Shown here piece by piece: positions 31,310 to 32,328 of a stretch of DNA of 32,328 nucleotides (position 1 is the first letter of the stretch; each line of letters begins with the position of its first letter). Under the pieces are notes generated by a model, which made no database searches, was not told the origin of the DNA, and worked only from the letters and a program-made list of their open reading frames with translations. Origin of the DNA: Candidatus Moraniibacteriota bacterium (GTDB lineage Bacteria; Patescibacteriota; Minisyncoccia; Moranbacterales; GCA-2747515); contig JAOZNB010000001.1 in assembly GCA_029933995.1 (NCBI GenBank), positions 1 through 32,328 on the forward strand, read 5' to 3'. A program made the translations under genes and the position numbers.

Positions 31310-32158
31310 ATGATAGCAAAAGATTTATATGCACAACTTGAAAAAGATTTTATAACAAAAGAAATGACCGATGATTGGGCACCTCACATGCAGGCGGTAA
31401 GTGATTTTCTATGTCCTAATTTTATACAACGTTCTATGGGACTAGTATGTGATAATTCAGATGAAATTACACATGTATATTCTGCTGTTTTTCCATCAAA
31501 TAAGGTGATGCAACAAATTATTGACAATGATGCAAAAGATGTATTGCTTTTTGTACATCATCCATCAAATTGGGGTGTTACACAGAGTCCGCCTTTTTTT
31601 CAAATGGACAAAGAATTATTGCAACAATTTAAAGAGCAAAAGATCTCTATTTATAATTTACATGTACCATTGGATGCATTTGGTCCGTATTCTACAAGTG
31701 TAACATTCGCGAAGGCACTTAATATAGACGTGCAAGAAGCATTTTCACCGTATAGAGGTGGTTTAGCAGGAGTAATTGGTACAACAAATTTAAAAACAAT
31801 AACAGAATTACACAAAGTTTTTACACAGGTGTTTGGACATGAAATCTCTTTGTATGCCTATGGTGATGATGAGATTGTTGATGGTAGGGTGGCACTACTT
31901 GCTGGAGGAGGAAATGAGGTGGATATCATTAAAGAAATAAAAGAAAAGGGTATCAACACAGTTTTGACAGGTGTTAGTGTAAAAAATGATTTTACAAAAG
32001 AAGTACATGATTTTGAAAAAGAAAATAGAATTAATCTTCTTGGTGGTACACATTATTCAACAGAAAAATTTGCATGTATAGAAATATGTAAATACTTTGA
32101 AAAAATGGGACTGTCATCCGAGTTTATTGCAGATGTGCCTGCATTGGAAGATCTGTAG
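31310..32158 (+). CDS. NIF3-family dinuclear-metal protein (YbgI-like)
   Basis: A 282-residue cytoplasmic protein. Metal ligands expected for NIF3 are present: His83-His84 in LLFVHHPSNW, His118 and Asp122 in NLHVPLDAF, and His248 with Glu252 in GGTHYSTEKFA. These build the two-metal site inside the hexameric toroid seen in YbgI. Family members are often annotated GTP cyclohydrolase I type 2, but the reaction is unsettled. The N-terminal part (residues 1-50) is longer and less like the usual start, so this is a divergent member. GGAGG at 31296-31300, nine bases before ATG 31310, is a good ribosome site. It is monocistronic and divergent from fabB, with a terminator after it. Confidence 0.88.
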   Translation: MIAKDLYAQLEKDFITKEMTDDWAPHMQAVSDFLCPNFIQRSMGLVCDNSDEITHVYSAVFPSNKVMQQIIDNDAKDVLLFVHHPSNWGVTQSPPFFQMDKELLQQFKEQKISIYNLHVPLDAFGPYSTSVTFAKALNIDVQEAFSPYRGGLAGVIGTTNLKTITELHKVFTQVFGHEISLYAYGDDEIVDGRVALLAGGGNEVDIIKEIKEKGINTVLTGVSVKNDFTKEVHDFEKENRINLLGGTHYSTEKFACIEICKYFEKMGLSSEFIADVPALEDL

Positions 32159-32189
32159 AACACAGGTCATTTAAATAAATTCAATATTA

Positions 32190-32225
32190 AAAAAGGATTT
32201 GTTAATGCAAGCCCTTTTTATTTTA
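32190..32225 (+). terminator. Rho-independent terminator of the NIF3-family gene
   Basis: AAAAAGG (32190-32196) pairs with CCTTTTT (32213-32219), extended inward by TTTG/CAAG with one mismatch, followed by a T-rich stretch. Confidence 0.75.
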
Positions 32226-32245
32226 TTTGGTAAAATGGCTATCCC

Positions 32246-32328
32246 TAAATTCTAATTCAAATATTAATCAAAATTTTTTTAAGCTCTGTTATTTCGTAAA
32301 ATAGATTTTTTTGGTAGGGACAGTGTCA
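32246..32328. repeat. Dispersed 83-nt repeat, copy 2 (runs off the window)
   Basis: Matches 4817-4899 base for base except about three substitutions. It ends only because the window ends, so the full repeat is probably longer. As with copy 1, it lies a short distance after a terminator and contains the GTAGGGACAG core also found in the palindrome at 91-119. Confidence 0.8.

Overview
The window is low-GC DNA read with the standard bacterial code (TGA acts as a stop throughout, for example at 1901-1903 and 2428-2430). It most resembles a Candidate Phyla Radiation (Patescibacteria, Parcubacteria-like) genome. The grounds are compact genes with few Shine-Dalgarno sites, a DUF4012 protein beside a glycan cluster, secreted proteins built from four-cysteine repeats, DUF11 and SdrD-B-like domains, and a small set of cell-wall genes. 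No 16S rRNA, tRNA, CRISPR array, transposase or phage module was found, so the lineage call is an inference.

Layout. 1-2741: the end of an unknown gene, a perfect palindrome, a GNAT acetyltransferase, a HAD hydrolase, and a short run encoding a small membrane protein, two overlapping half-size permeases and a NifX-like protein. 2742-5780: two secreted proteins sharing an SdrD-B-like domain and a C-terminal SPxTG anchoring signal, each with its own strong promoter and terminator, separated by a dispersed repeat. 5798-6188: the RNase P RNA gene. 6249-14639: a surface-glycan cluster (polyprenyl-phosphate sugar transferase, DUF360 membrane protein, three GT4 glycosyltransferases, a Wzz-like protein, a DUF4012 protein), followed by MurJ (14745-16376). 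16390-16947: a third, short SPxTG protein with its own promoter and terminator. 17045-21112: lepA, a small bounded transcript of unknown role, and an ABC exporter. 21147-25653: mreB-mreC-mreD-PBP2 for cell elongation, with no rodA next to it. 25658-29808: a SLAC1/TehA-like channel, a DUF302 protein, a membrane protein of unknown role and a large secreted protein with an NlpC/P60-like DCSG...GHV signature. 29835-32328: a minus-strand FabB-type ketoacyl synthase, a divergent NIF3-family gene, and a second copy of the dispersed repeat running off the end.

How they fit together. Most of the window builds the envelope. The mre genes, PBP2 and MurJ make peptidoglycan. The sugar transferase, GT4 enzymes, Wzz-like and DUF4012 proteins probably make and attach a surface polysaccharide. 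Three SPxTG proteins are probably fixed to the surface by a sortase encoded elsewhere. The least expected items are the shared SPxTG tail system, the split permease with NifX, the solitary fabB with matching palindromes at a divergent promoter pair, and the secreted Cys/His/Lys-rich NlpC/P60-like protein.
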